Shown here: piece after piece, positions 1 to 14,800 of the stretch
Layout: each line of letters begins with the position of its first letter
Numbering within the stretch: the first letter of the stretch is position 1
Source of the DNA: Beaufortia kweichowensis
Taxonomy: Eukaryota > Chordata > Actinopteri > Cypriniformes > Gastromyzontidae
DNA: 64,000 nt
Assembly (NCBI GenBank): GCA_019155185.1
Contig: CM032815.1
Span: 4,287,001 to 4,351,000 of the forward strand
Reading direction: 5' to 3'
Notes under the pieces: generated by a model
What the model was told of the DNA's origin: nothing
Databases searched by the model: none
The model's input: only the letters and a program-made list of their open reading frames with translations
Program-made: the position numbers and the translations under genes

Positions 1-2661
1 TGATTCATCTGCAAACACACACACACAGGTCCGGGCAGTCTCAACTCTTACACAGCTGCTGCTAATGGCTGTGCGCTGGCCGCCCTTCACACAAACAAAC
101 GTACATTCACAAACACACAAATGCAGGTCAGGCAGAGTGTGTCCTGATAGTTGTTTGACTTTCATAACAGCGTTGTCTCCTGGGAGCCGCTGTGACTGGC
201 AGAGAAAGAGGCGGATGGCCAAATGTTCTGTCTGTGAACCTCGTAACGGCTTGCACTCCTCCTTGTGCGCTGCGGATCTACAGCCTATTGTTACATTCAT
301 GTGGCTAAGAGCTTTAGAACATGTTTAAAGTATTTAGTAGGTTAAGAGTCCTAGATCACTGATGACTGCTATAGATCTGGGCATTTTGCAGGACAAAAAT
401 GTCCTAGACATAACTGAAAATTGGATTTGACTTGAGAAATGTGTACGTTTAGGCCTAATCTGAGCCAGATGCTACTTAATGACATCAATAACCAACAGGG
501 GAATGAATCTCATGCCAAGTTTTGCCAGTTTTGTATCGTACAACCAAAGAAAAAGATGGCTGTGGACTGGAAAAAATTGGCCCCTAAAATCTGTGGAATA
601 ATATATTCACCCTTTAAGATTAAAAAGGAACTAACAACTGAACCTTACTAATGCAAAACAAAAGTAAATTGCATAATACTACATATATTCCATTCAAGCC
701 AACAAAGATGTCTGAAAAGAAAGCGTCTGATGTGACGCGTGTTGACAACATTATTTTTTACACACTGTACACAATGTAAAAAACACTTTGCTGCCCTAAT
801 TTTTAAAGTAACTTATCAACTCATCAAATTGAGTTAAACAATTTCAAATTATTTTTTTAAGTTATAGAAACTCACTATTGGCCATAATTTAACAGTAAGT
901 TGAAGCGAAAGCCATGATGATTGTACTTAAACTGATTGGGATTTTATTAACAAATATCATATACAGTATTTAAATTGACTGCAACAAACATTACTTGTCA
1001 GACTATATATTTTGGTAACATCTAAATATAACTTTGAAATGAGCTTATGATGCTGTGAAACTGCCAAAATAAATTACTTTGGAATTGGAATTATGTTCAC
1101 AAAACTATGAGTAAGACCTGTAAACAAAAACCATAATGGGTCATGTTTGTTTACGGGTTATAACAGTTACATCATTGATTGGCTCTCAAGTCAGTTAAAA
1201 CTCCAGCTAGTTCAGAGATCAGCTAAATGAACACCAGCACTATTTTAGTACAGAAAATGCCTTCATCATCTCCTCTCACTTAAAAATGGCTAAAATCAGA
1301 CATTTTTCCTATACCAAAAGCGACGCACGCTATCTACATACATGCTATTTAAAACAAGGTTTATATGATTATAACAATCCAATTTTATGGCAAGTTTCAT
1401 TAAGGGGCTTTTTGTCATGTGCGCAATGCAGGAATGCAATACCTCTCTGGGCATGTGAGCCATAGACATGCAATCCACAGACAGAAAACCAAATTTCTTG
1501 GATCGCTCCTGCTTAGTTACGGCACCAAAACAACGAAAAATAATAATTTCAACAGGGTAGCCAGCGATGTAATTGCAGTGCCCACATGTTCTGACATTTA
1601 TCTGCCCGGGTCTCCAGACCCTAAAGGCCAAGCCTGAAGAGTATGCATCCATCTCCTTAACAACAGCATGACACACACTAAAAAAAACTGACACGCATCT
1701 CTGCACATGCCAGAATAAGAAAGTACACGTAGGATGCAATTCAGCCTGAAACTATGAAGATTAGGGGGAGAAGATTGAATTGATGGCAGACTATACAAGC
1801 ATGGTGGTTTCTAAAGTTGTGCAAGAATCTAATGAGATGATGAAATGCCATGTCGTACGTGGAAACAAGCTCATTTTTAATCTCGAGATTTATAAACGTG
1901 GACAAAGGAGAGAGATCAAAGATAAAACTGTTTACAAACAGACTTTGATAAATAAGCTCCATCAATCATCAATCATGTCATTCCAAATAACAACAGATCT
2001 GCAACTCAGATGTCGTTTACTAAAATGTTGTCATGATGAGATAATAAATACAATTTCTAAAAATAATTTATTCTTAAATTCTTATATTTTAATGTGCGCA
2101 ATACAGGTTTAAGTTTGGGTCGCAATATTTATAGATTGAAATCTTCTACAAAAGTTTATCCGCCATTAAGTTCTTTCACTTTGATGGAAGTCAATTATAT
2201 ATAAACAAACTTAAGCACAAATTAACATTACAAGACACTTAAGATGCTGTTATTTATCGTTTAGAAGTGCAGCAGACACTGTAAATCTACAGAAAGGGAG
2301 GATGAGATGAAAAGATGAAAGAAAGAAGAGTTATAGAGGGATAGATGAAAGAGACGAGGGGCTCGAGGGACAGGACGAAGTACATGAAAGTCAGAACCCT
2401 GCAGCGCTTAAGTAGCGTTTAATTTAGAAAGGGCCCTAAACCAACCCTGAACACACACCAAACCAAACAGAACGTGTACTGAATCAGACAGATGTACAAA
2501 GAAAGTCTTTAGCGTGCAACCCGTAAAATAAATCAAAACATGCTAATATTCTTGCATCCAAACAAAGAAAATTAACAAAATGCCAAACAGATACATGATC
2601 TGTTCATTTCTGTGAAATACATTATTTCTGTTCATTTTCTGGAAAACAAAATCTGTCTTAC
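1..2661. other. uvrag intron 12 (part)
   Basis: AT-rich intron sequence, with a purine-rich stretch at about 2290-2380. No exon matching the next UVRAG block was found, and open frames here show no family resemblance. Confidence 0.7.
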
Positions 2662-2827
2662 TCTCTCTCTTTCTCCGTGAGTTTGTCGGTGATGGTGTCT
2701 TTAATGGAGGAGCGCGATCCCTTGTGGATGATGGGGTATCTGAGAGGTATCTGCAGGAAGAACGATATCATCAGCACCAGGTGTGCCGTGTAACCCAGAG
2801 CCACCGCCACACTCCCATCATCCTTTG
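2662..2827 (-). CDS. uvrag: uvrag exon 12 (last exon in window)
   Basis: Encodes AKDDGSVAVALGYTAHLVLM, SFFLQIPLRYPIIHKGSRSS and TDKLTEKERE. Acceptor CTGCAG, donor GTAAGA, ends in phase 2, so a further exon must lie left of the window. Confidence 0.97.
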
Positions 2828-5800
2828 CTGCAGAGGAAATACAGAAGATTTTTTTCCCAAATGTTGTTATGCAATGTAAAATATTACAAATAATAGTAAA
2901 ACATGAAAAAACTTAATTTCCTATAAAACCAGTAAATCAGTGAATCACATGAAGAGAAGTCCCAATAAAATGACATCAATTTTCCTGACACTTTCACTTT
3001 CACATTCCTTTTAATTATAATTTAAAATCTTATCTACCTTTACCTAATAATTACCAAGAACAGGTCACGCATCAACTAGCTATAAAAATTTCAAATCTTT
3101 TATAGCATTTTAATAATATATCATTTTGCATTACAATAATAAAAACCGGAGGTGAAAGTAAAGAATGTGCATAGTTGTAACAAAGAAAAATATATCGCAA
3201 TGTAAAAAATCTTAATGGTCCTTCATTTTCTTTAAGCAAAATATAATCAAGCATTCTTTCTTTTGATTTTAGGGTGAATTATGACCCGGACATGTTCTTT
3301 ACAGCTTACTCAAACATATCCAGACAAAACTCTATAATACCAGAGGATTCTGTTGGGGTTAAGATCATTTATACACCCTGGTTTAAAGGATGAACCACAT
3401 CAATTCAAGACAATTCACTCCATTGTGAGGTTTTAAATTAGGGGGCCGTTTGTTAGGTTGATGGAAGCAGATGAAGGCCATTCATTATACTGAGTCACCT
3501 TAAGTGCCCTCGAGTTATATGAAGTCATATAATAACGTAATGCCATGCAAGTTACCTCAGCGATGCACTTTTCTTGACTGGGCTAAAGGCATCACTAAAT
3601 GCTACTTTGTTGATGTTAGTGTTCTGTTCTTTCTTTTAACACATATAATCACATCTTATCGTCTGCATTTCCTAAATAATTATATACAATCTGAATCATG
3701 CCGATGGCACTCCAGGAATGGTGAACTTTTAGCACAACTCTGGCAAATTCACATACAAAGTGTAAATGCTGAACAAAAGATATTTAGTCATTAATCAAAC
3801 GCGACAATGGGGTCAATGTTGATGGTTAATGTTTGGGGAGAAAAATGCTTTTTTTATGCCATGAATAACACTTCTACTTTATTAAAAAACATGCATCCAA
3901 ACTACACTTCCCAGAAATGCTCGCAACTGCACGCGCTGGCTTTTACTCACTACGTTTTAGCAAATCCAGGCTAGAACAGCCACAGGATTCCAGATGAAAA
4001 CAATGTGCTGTGGACACAGACCATAATAATGGCTATTGCAGAAAGCCTGGTGTGGCAACAACATGTCATACTGCTGTCATTGTTGTGTGTTTGTTCTTCA
4101 AATGCGAACGAAAATTGGTTACTAAACTAATCCAGAAAAACTGGATTGCGGTGAGAATGTATCGAGCATTATAAAACAGCATTTTAAACGTAAAATTTAG
4201 TTTTTTTGCATTAATGAATGAATATAAGTCTTCATTTTGATCTTTCCAAATTACGTCTCAGAAAAATTGTTTAATAACCACATATATAGAGGACTGCGGC
4301 GCAAGCATGTGACCGTCTGTGCATGCATGTTTTTCAACCTGGCTTCCATTAACCTCTACGTTCTTTTGAAGTCACGGTCTCCCTGTCTGAAAAAAGCCAA
4401 ACGTGATTCCCCGCGACACGCACGATGCTGAACGAAGGACACATGGGAAAATGAAACGCATAACTCTGGCCAATTCCCAAACAACAAAGGACATCACATG
4501 TACCCATCACGCGCAATTCATTTTCCTCATTACGAACTCGAAAGGCTTAACAGAAGGGAGCTTTCAGAGATGAATGCGCTAATAAAATCCTTTTCTCTTA
4601 CATAATGAGAGAAGTCAAGAGGTCCAACCACCGTTATTGCTTTGAGAACAACTGACTGGAGTGGTCTCGCTCTTAAACATAAGTTGAAGGGGTCTATGGA
4701 AACAGGCCTTCATTGATCTGAGCGCCGGAGAGTGATTGATTGATGGCCTGAAGCCTGTGATCCACAGCCAGACTGAAAAGAGTCAGAAATCAAGGCATTT
4801 ACAACCAGTCAAGCAGAAATGACTGCAACTCCTGTACAGAGGAGATTTGATGTGTTGTATCTGGTCGAGGATGGGGTTTTTAGCCAAATCCGAGAGTGAT
4901 TTAAAGGACAATGGTGACCAAGTCTTTAATACTTTGTAATACTGTGAAACACCAAAAACTTACAATAGCACTTTGTCATATTATTGTTACCTTCTTATGA
5001 TGTATCGCTTCATTGTCTCCTAATATAAGTCGCTTTGGATAAAAGCATGAGCTAAATGCCTAAAAGTATATGTAAATGTAAATGAAAAGAACTATTGGTT
5101 CATTGGAGTTCCTGGGTGGATGAAATAGAGTTCAAAAGAAAGGGACCACATCAGATCACAATCTGGGTTCAAAATGTAATTCCAATCAAAAAAATAAATT
5201 AAAACAAATCAATGTTTTGAAGTAAAAACATCACATATGAAGAAAATATTTAAGATTCTGTGTTATTGCTGGGTCAATAATCAAAAGTGACCCCATCTGT
5301 GAAAACTCACCTAAAGTCATTCTTTTGTGATTACTGTTTTCTACATAAAAATATTCTACATAGTGTAAAAAACACTCTAAAAAATAACCTTAAAATCTTT
5401 AATACTGATCGAGTAAGACTACTGTATGTCCAAGACCAAGATTGACATCAATGTTTAGGAAGCAAATTTCCAGAATTTTTTGTGCAAAACAATAAAATGG
5501 ACCGTCAATAAAATCATTAATTTCAGTATTTAAAAACAACATAAATGAACATTTGAGTGCTGTATTTAAAAATCAATCATATACTCTATAATTTACAGAA
5601 ATAGTCACATTTATTTACTTTACTTTTTGTCATTTCTATGGCTACGACTACTTTGATGCTCCTAATCTCATAATTAGAGAAACATTTTAGAGACTTTATC
5701 TTGGATTTCACAGATGGCAAAAAGAAAATAAGCTTATTTGTGACACTGACCACGCAAGTTCACTGTAAATTACAATAATGAAGAAGTATAATTAAATGTC

Positions 5801-8800
5801 TTTTTGGAACTGTATTGTTGGCCTGATTCAAACTTACCTTGAAAATCCTCAGAATTGGGCAGTTTCACACCACAAATAACATAATCATTCTGATTGTTCT
5901 GTAAAAAAACAAACAAACAGAAGCAGTCAGGATCGAAGACCTATTCACCATTAAATAAAAATGTTTGTGTACAGTTTGGTCTAAACGTGTCTTTCTGCTC
6001 ATTATTAAGCATTATTTTGTAAACTTTGCGGCATGTGTACAAAACAGAAGGCCTAGGTCATTTAGAAATAGTGAGAAAAGCCAATAATTAAAGCCAGTAA
6101 TGCCAACAGTATGGAAACAGGCCTATTTCTCACATTCCCAGCATGCCACACACTGTAGCCGTCAGCATAACATGGGACAGAAAGGAAGCTGTGTGTTATA
6201 TATGTTTTTGTTGAGCGTGAGATGAAGTGTGAAGTGGTTTGTGTGTGCTGTAGAGTTACATGCTCACCACATCAATGGGATAAATGTAGGACAACTCTGA
6301 TAGAAGCTGACGACAGCGGAAGGTGAGCTGGGCGTTGGACTTCAGAAACATCTCTCTGGTGAGGAACACACACAGAGAAACTTCAAGACTATTCACTGTA
6401 CAGCACATGTCCAAAGTGTAAGCAATGGATTGTCCAGACATTATACTAAATTATTTAAAAAATGAAACCAAATCACATACATTTAATAGTAGCTCAAATA
6501 ATAGCTTATATCATATTATAAAATATGATTTAAGAAATATCTTAGTATATCATATGATATATATAAGATACATTCTATATGATACATTACTTTAATTTGT
6601 ATGTAATATATATACAAAACAAAAATGTAATAGCCTAATTTTCAAAGAACATTTCAGAAGAGCAAGTTAGATAAAAATTAAAACTAAACATACTTTAAAC
6701 ATTTAAATATTAAGAGATGATTAAAACACAGGGAATCTCATCCACAGCAACAGTGAGATAGTGACAAAAGAAAAAACAGGCCAGACGAGGAAAGAGAAGA
6801 TTTAATTATAATGTTTATATTGGCTTCAGGAAGTCCACTTACTAATGATGCTCTGAATCATCTTTCTAGTAATTGTAAGAGCTACTCAATTATCATAACT
6901 GCCAAATTACAATGAACTTCCTCCCCTCTGACCCCATCCTCCAGTGGTACAGCCAACCCTAATCAGACCACATCTGTCAAAAATGGCACTGCTAAACCTT
7001 GACTCGTCTAGGTGAGGTGAGAGGGGTTGAAAAAATGTTTACTTTTCATGTCCAGCTTTGAGCTACTGAGTTTGAGACTGGAGGCGAGTATGTAAAGAGG
7101 GAAAGAGCAATGGAGAATAATGATAGTCGATAATATGGTATCCATTTACAATCCTGAATAAAAGCCAGGAAGGAAATAATGATGAGGTATGAAGGCTTTA
7201 CCTTCCTTTCTGGACTATGGCTTACATATGGGTCTGTCAGGCCTGCTTCACACTTTCTAAAATCTGGCAAAGAAGTCTCTATCCAAACCCTGTTCAACTG
7301 TGAACACAACTTGATCTGTCCTTACTGGATGTGGGTTTATGATGGCTTGCAAGTTTGGATGGAAAGTGTTTCGAAGCTTAAAGAAGCCTTAAAGAAGGAT
7401 ACTATGTTAACACACAAGTTTAAAAATGATCGCAGCGGTCAGACCCGTCGCTTAGGGGTCAATCCAAGAACTCCAACACATTGAGCCATGATGCTCATAT
7501 GGGGCAAGCAAGATCAAGTCTGCCTTGTCTACTAATGTGACTTTAAAGAACATCTCCAGAAAGGCGTATTTTGGAGGTCAACCCCTAGGTCAAGTCGAAC
7601 CCATCAGCGCCGACACAACGCAACCTGCTTGTTGTCACAATGGAATCCGAGCGTGTGGGAAAACACACATTCGTAACAAATCTAACATGCCCTCAAAGCC
7701 TGCTCAAGTCGAGCACATAATCTCCCAAAGCGCTCGAAAACCCAGGAGTGAAGGAGCGACCCGTTCTGTGGGCCATCAGGGTAATGCCTGACAGATGTGG
7801 GGCCACCAGACTGGAGGAGAGAGAACGAGAGCTGAAGAAAAGAAAGGAGAGAGAGGGACGGATAATTGCAGGTTGACAATCACTCACCTTTTGGCAGTGC
7901 ATTCCTTCACCAGCTCCGTTAAAGACTTGCGCTCAGACTCCAAACCCTGGTGCTTGGTAGACGACGCCTCCTCTGAGGACAAGAACGCAGACAGGTGACA
8001 AGATTAAAAGATGGAAAGAAAAAATGAACAGGTAGCCTCATGTGTGTTTTCACAGGTGGGTGGGTGTGTCTGGGTTTGATAACGGTCTATTAAATCGTAT
8101 CACGTAAAACACAGTCTTTCATCATCGCGAAAACATTTCCTCTACAGGCAACATAAAACTAATTGAGATTGAAAAATGCTTGCAGGGGTTTTTTATATAA
8201 ATATGGCTGCCCGGCGTTATGATAAAAACATAACACCATATAATCAAAACACTCCTTGAAATTTGGATTTCAAAACTGAGCAGGATAAGACCTGCTTAGA
8301 TTACAAAAAGGATAAAAGGTTTAAATGAAATTGTGAAATGTCTGACACAGTTGTTGTGTGTTGATGCAAGTCTGTGCTTTATACAGAACTCTAAAGAATA
8401 TAATGCAAATAATGACCTTAATACAACAACGGTATAAAACAATATGGCCTCCGACCGCCATTTCGTATCAAAGCTGCTCTATCTGTGCAGAATCAAGTGT
8501 GTTTGTTTGTGTGCATGAAGATGAAACAGAATCAAACAGCTAATCTTCATCTTTGCCCAGATTAACATGTTCAAAGACTTTTCCTGATGGTGTTCAAAAA
8601 ATACTTTTCCAACATAACCTGCATGACCACATCACCCTCATGTCATCACATCTCTAACCAAAAGCAAGTGTGAGATTGTGTGTTACCTGCATTGAAATGT
8701 GTTAGCTTAAGTTATGCATTTTATTACTTTAAACATAATATCCATCAAAAAGTAAAAGACAAAGAAAGATGGAAGGAGAAAGAAAGTGAATGAGTTTTAG

Positions 8801-11800
8801 TTCTTCAATACTGTCAATAAAGCATCTCATGGCAAAACCTCAAGACACTGACAACAAATAGTGTCCAAAAGCACAGTTTTGCAAATTTTAGATAAAAAGT
8901 GGCTACTCTGAATATACAGTATTTAACATAATCAAACATATATTTGTTTGATTGAAAACATAGATTTGATTCACTTTGTTGCAACATAATTTTTGTTCAT
9001 TCAATTATTTTGATGAGTTCACTAATATTATACAAAAATTTTTTATCTATAATAAAAAATGCACAACTGACCCAAAACTTTTAACTGCTTCTTTTAAAGA
9101 GCCGAATCATCCTCATCCCTTTTCACTCCACTTGCATAAAATGAAAGAATAAAGGAAGATTATAGAGAAAAGACAAAAATCAAAGCATACTGTCTGGTAA
9201 AAAAAAAAAGAACGCTAGTAAAATTGCTTTGTTCTGACCCGCACTTGTAAAAACAGAGAGCGTCTGCTTTGTAATATGCCTCACATTTTCTCCTATTTTA
9301 CGGCTCTGCGGGATATCTCCGTCCTAAAGCGAGGCCTGGCGGAACATCCTGAGCTTTCGTGCCATCTCTCTAAACGCAGGGTTAGGTGTAAAACAGCGAA
9401 ATTGGAAGAGAGATCATTGTCGCTGGAGGAAAGCGATCCCACATGCAACGCCTTGAACCGCTCATTAGGAGGAGACAGCAGGAAATAAAAGAGAGAGCCA
9501 GAGGCGGAGAGACGGACTTGGAGGTCTGAATGCTTTTGTTCTCTGCTTGTTCGCTTTAGTAGATCTATCATGACAAACTGTGTTTGTGTAACATCGCCTC
9601 TCGCAGCCATCAGGGTTGTCAGCACTGCACAAAGCTTTCTTAAAGACTACTGGGAGAAAAGTAACAGTTGTCTGTGTTGGTAAAATATTAACAATGCATT
9701 AATGATGATTTAAAAAAAAATACTTCAAACAATCCAATTACACTGTGGTTGGGGTTAAAAAGCACTGAACACATGTAAACCGATCCGCTTTGCTAGTGGC
9801 TTGATTATGTACACTGTATATATGAGCTTAATCAGCTATATCCACAACATAAACTTACAAAAATCTACATTGTCAATCTAACCCAAAGTAAGATTGGCAG
9901 AGCAAGCAGGTGTTTCACGTCTTTACGGCCACCAGAACCGGAGAGCTTGTGTCTTTCCCCTGCACTGCCAACTTTTTATAATTTCCTCATTTGCAAAGCG
10001 CCTCCGAGTTTGACGTTTACAGGCCCGCAGTCCCTGCGCTGCCACGGCAGAATGAGCGCAACCGCCGATCATAACAACGTCAGATCGCTTTTACGGGCAT
10101 AATTTACAACATGTGCGCGGACGTGACGAGAAATTAGAGCGAGGGAAATGGTGGCAGGAGGACTGACCCTTCAAAGCTTCAATGGAAAAGAGGAACCACT
10201 CAATGACCAGAACCGGGAAAGACGTGCGAGCTGCATGACTGCAGCTTTGTACATTAAACAGAGATGAGATGGTTACACTTAAGTAATTTCGTGCAATTTC
10301 TGGCAATCTCCCTTTATAAGTGGGATAAACTACGGTAGTTTTAGACCAAGCTTTCATGCTGTCTCTGAGGGCTGGACCGGTTAATATCACAGCGAATAAG
10401 TGGTGACTGACAATAGTTTAAAGGACCATTAGCGTTTAAATGAAATTTGGGTGTGGGGGGTTTGTCAGCAAGAAAGACGAGCAGGAATTAACGGAATGGG
10501 ACAGAAAAAGACAAACATAGAAATGCAGAAAACAAAAATAGAGAGAAAAGGAACCAAAAAGTTATCATCTCTTCTTTACTTCAAACACTTTTTTTTGCAT
10601 GCAAAAGTCTTTCCTCTGTATGAATGTAAAGCCAGGCCGCTCCCTCCAGCTCCAGTCCAGACAGGCAACTCCAGTCAAAACCGGCTTTTATAAAAAAAGA
10701 CGTCATCCATCTACTATAAGCTTAAGGCAGAACTTTCCCTGAACCCTAAATCCGTTGTTTAAGGAGGTCATGAACACAATGCATTGTAAGATGGCAAGTG
10801 CCAGGACATTCAATCATTACCAATGTGCAAGTGTGCGTGTATAAGTTGTGTTCTTTATGAATGCACATCGGTGTGCAGCCCAACCCTCTAGTCAAACACC
10901 AGCCACCACATCAATCAAACAGACACCGTCCCTCCCAAACCCCAACATTTGACAAATAAAAAGAGCAGGATTTCAATACCGAATGTGAATGGCAGGGGTT
11001 GCGACGAATGGGCCAGTGATGAACTTGATGAATGGAGTTACCTGAGAGAATTGTGAGTCTGCTTTACACAAAGACTTCTGCAGTCTCACTTTATTTCTCA
11101 AGCATCGGAAGTTTTACATTACACTCAAATACACTCGACTGCAGCTGTTTGGAGATATAAACCACAGTGTGCAACAGAAAAACTGCAAGTGGAAAGAAGG
11201 AAGACAGAGAGGATTACCTTTCTTTTGTAGCAGTACTCTTTCTTTCTGTAGCACGTCCATCTCTCTGGCCAGAGCTTTCTTCTGTCTCTCCATCTCACAC
11301 CTCAGTATGCCAATGCGCAGCTGCATGCATTCCCTCTCTTTCTTCTGCAAGACAAAATAAGGTGGATATTTTTAAGGAATATCATAAACACTGAAGAATA
11401 AAAGATTCCACTTTTTTCATTCTGTTCCTAAGCCAATTTTACAGAGTCCAAGTTTTACGAAAATAATGAAAAGAGAATGCAAAGAAACAGGGCAATTACT
11501 GCTTGACGTTTTTGGATCCCTTGCAGTACTCAAATTCTATCCCCATCATCTATTATGGTAACAGGCAAAAACAATATATTCACTGTCTTGTAAGTCACTT
11601 TGGAAAACATCCGGATGCCAGAAATATTCACATTAATGTAATAAAAAACAAGAGCTGAATTTTTAAGCTGATTACAGGAGACATCAGCGCCAGATCTCCG
11701 CTCAGCTTCTTCTCCAGCACCCAGCGTAGTCGAGTCCACAGCAGATCTATCTAATCTACATCTACAGCCCTGCGGCTTTTGGGACTGTTAGCGAGCCAAA

Positions 11801-14800
11801 TGCACTAATGAGGAACAGCGAGCTGAGGATGGTGAAAGTGGGATAGAATGAAGATAAGAGGAGGAAAGAGTGAGGGAGGAGATAAGATGGAGAGAACATT
11901 CGCTGTATCTTCAGACTCTATGATTGGTGGTGGCGATCGCTATCAAAGAGTTCAGCATTGAGGAACATCTTTAAACACTGGATCCACATGACCTCAAGTG
12001 CGTGATGGAGACATTTTATTTCATATAAATAAACACTCATACATGCAACAAAAACTGTAAAAAACTGATGTAAAAGGAGAGCAGCTTTACATAAAGATAT
12101 AACAAACGTGCATTTGACAGGTGTGTGCAAACATAACACACATGAGTGAAGACACACGAGGTGTTGAGGAAACGGTGTGAAAGAGACCGAGAAATCTCAT
12201 GTTAGATCGAGGTAACATCTCAAGATCTCGTATTCTTGCACTTAGCAGCTGAGGAAGTGTCAGTCAAAGAGACAGAGGAGATAATGCCCTTATCTTTAAA
12301 ACGCTTGAGCCCTTATACCACGAGAAAAAATTTAAACCTTGCGTGTTGACCAACATCAGCACTGGCACGACAAACACAAACACGGACTTTACATTGCTTA
12401 AAACCTTTTATGATGCACTTCACATTCCATAAAATAAAAAACATTGGATCCTTAAATGTCTAAATAACATCAAACTTGAATAATGATAATCGCATTTACA
12501 GTTTAACTCTTTGAGCTAAAAGAACAAAATTATTAGGTAATGAAAGTAAATACCACCTTAAATGAGAATGTACTAACAATCGGATGTGACTATTTAGCAA
12601 ATTAAAATGGACTCTTTGATATGTCTCACCCCTAATTTCCTGTTTCAACAGGAAGTGCGTAATCACCAAAAAGAAAAATAAGCTTATCAAGCGATTTCAC
12701 AGGGTCTGTAAGATGCACGCACATCGTCTAACACGATAAATCACAGTGTACTCTGATCTGCCGTAATGAGAAAGAACAGAGTAATTCAATTAACCGGTAC
12801 AGTGTTGCAAGCGTGCGTATGTTGATTGATTACTTAAGTGATCTAATAGGCTCAACACTGACCTGAGGCCAGTGAGAAGTGACAGCCTGGTTGTTTCACA
12901 GACAAACTCTCTGATCTGTAATCAGGTTCTCATAACTTGAAGTCTTAAAACTGGAAACAGATTTTTGCTCATTAAGGGCAGTAACTGATACGCTTCACAG
13001 GAATTTCAGACCCGCGCTGACCTTTCGTATAGTCCATGTGCTGCTGTGATTGAGCGAGACTGTCAGTCATTAGTGTAAACATATCACAAAGTCTGACATT
13101 TTTCGCAGAACTCCATAACCTGCCAATTTAGTTTTGGCGAGAAAGACACTTCACGGTAATTCACGGAAACTTGACCAACAGCCTAAAAAGATGCGCGATC
13201 ATTTTCCCAACATTTGTAGGTTTTTAAACCTATATTTTGGACATACAATAGGGTTAAAATCTGTATTAAATTAGGAAACTCCACTATATATACAAAGTTC
13301 TGACACAAATTAACAAAGAATTTATTACTGCATATATCACATAGTACTAGACTCTGCTTCTTTGTATTCATTTGGCAAATTCTTGATTTCGTGTCATGAA
13401 AGTTTATAGCTCATTTGGATTTAAGCAAGAGTAAGAATAAAAGGTCTTGTCTTCTTATCTTTTGGCAAACAAAAAAAAAACTCAAAAAACACATTTTATA
13501 TGGAAACAAAAGTTTTAGTGCAAAGCACCAAATTAAGATTTTTTATAAACGTAGGAAGAAACACAAAACTTATCAACTTATCAACACACAGGTCTGAGGA
13601 GCTAAAGATCAACAGCATGTCCTGTGACACCCGCTTACCCTGAGAAAACAGCATTTCAACAGGTGCAGGAGCCGGCATACAAACACTGAGTACTTTAACA
13701 TCAAAGACAGTAAGAGTGTGTGTGTGGTAGGGGCATCTTGGGGAAATCTTCGTCTTGCAAAAGTTTGAGGAGGCAAATGAGAGTCAAGCTATATTTTTTC
13801 TTACACTTGAGTAAGAGTGAGTGCAATATTATCATTGGTTTATGTGTTAAAATGACACATTTGATCATCATATCCCTTGCCTTGGTAAAAAAATTAAACC
13901 AACTAGGTGAGCTGGCTCTCTATCTGAAACAAGCCCATAACCATACTGGTAACACTGGGAAACCTTATAACCATATTACTGTACATACAAAAACATCTGG
14001 ATAATACTTGGATCACAGTTCTAAAGAATTTCAGTAAAAGAAGTGAAAAACTATGTACGTTTATTTTAAGTGTGGCATTTCCAGCCTACTGAGAACGAAA
14101 AGATTTTCAAAGTGTTTATTAACTTTAACAAAATCCTCACAAAACGGCTGCGTTTTCCCAGCTGCTGACTGCCACTTCAAAAAATGTCAAAGGTTTTCTT
14201 CCGTTTACTTTTCATTTTCTGAAGGATACAGTGAGTGTGGAAACACAAACAGAGGATTTTTGGTGTAATGTGCACCGCGATACGTAGCAGAGGGAAAGCG
14301 GGGGGATTTGGGATCGCTAAATCCATCAAAACGTGGGATAGAAGAGTCGCCGAAGCACCTAATGACATATTTATGAGGATCTGCGTAATACAAGATACAC
14401 AACGCTGAGGCCGGTTACCACACTGCTGCTGTCTGTACTATAGCACAACACGCGGGATTCAGTCATGGGGTTACACTGACTTCCTGTTTGTTCAAACTGA
14501 GGGCACAAAGATCTATCATTCTCACCTGTAACAACAAATGCTCAAAAGATTTAAAAGCTTTACTACTGCACATGCATGTTTTATATCTGAAGAAAAACTG
14601 GTAAAATAACAACTGCGAATTTTTTTGTCATAGATTTTCTTGCAAAAATCTCTTGTTTTAGCCATTGGCTTACAAATTACACACTTTGCCTTAGAAAATT
14701 ACAAAACAAGAAGCAAGATTTATAATCCAGTAAAATACTTTACACTTACACAAAGCTTATATGCTGGTTTATACCGCCATCTCCCACAGAGAGCAAAGAG

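Noticed and set aside
1296..1739. 147-codon minus frame in uvrag intron 12
   Set aside because: Does not match the next UVRAG block and lies inside the intron; no family resemblance.
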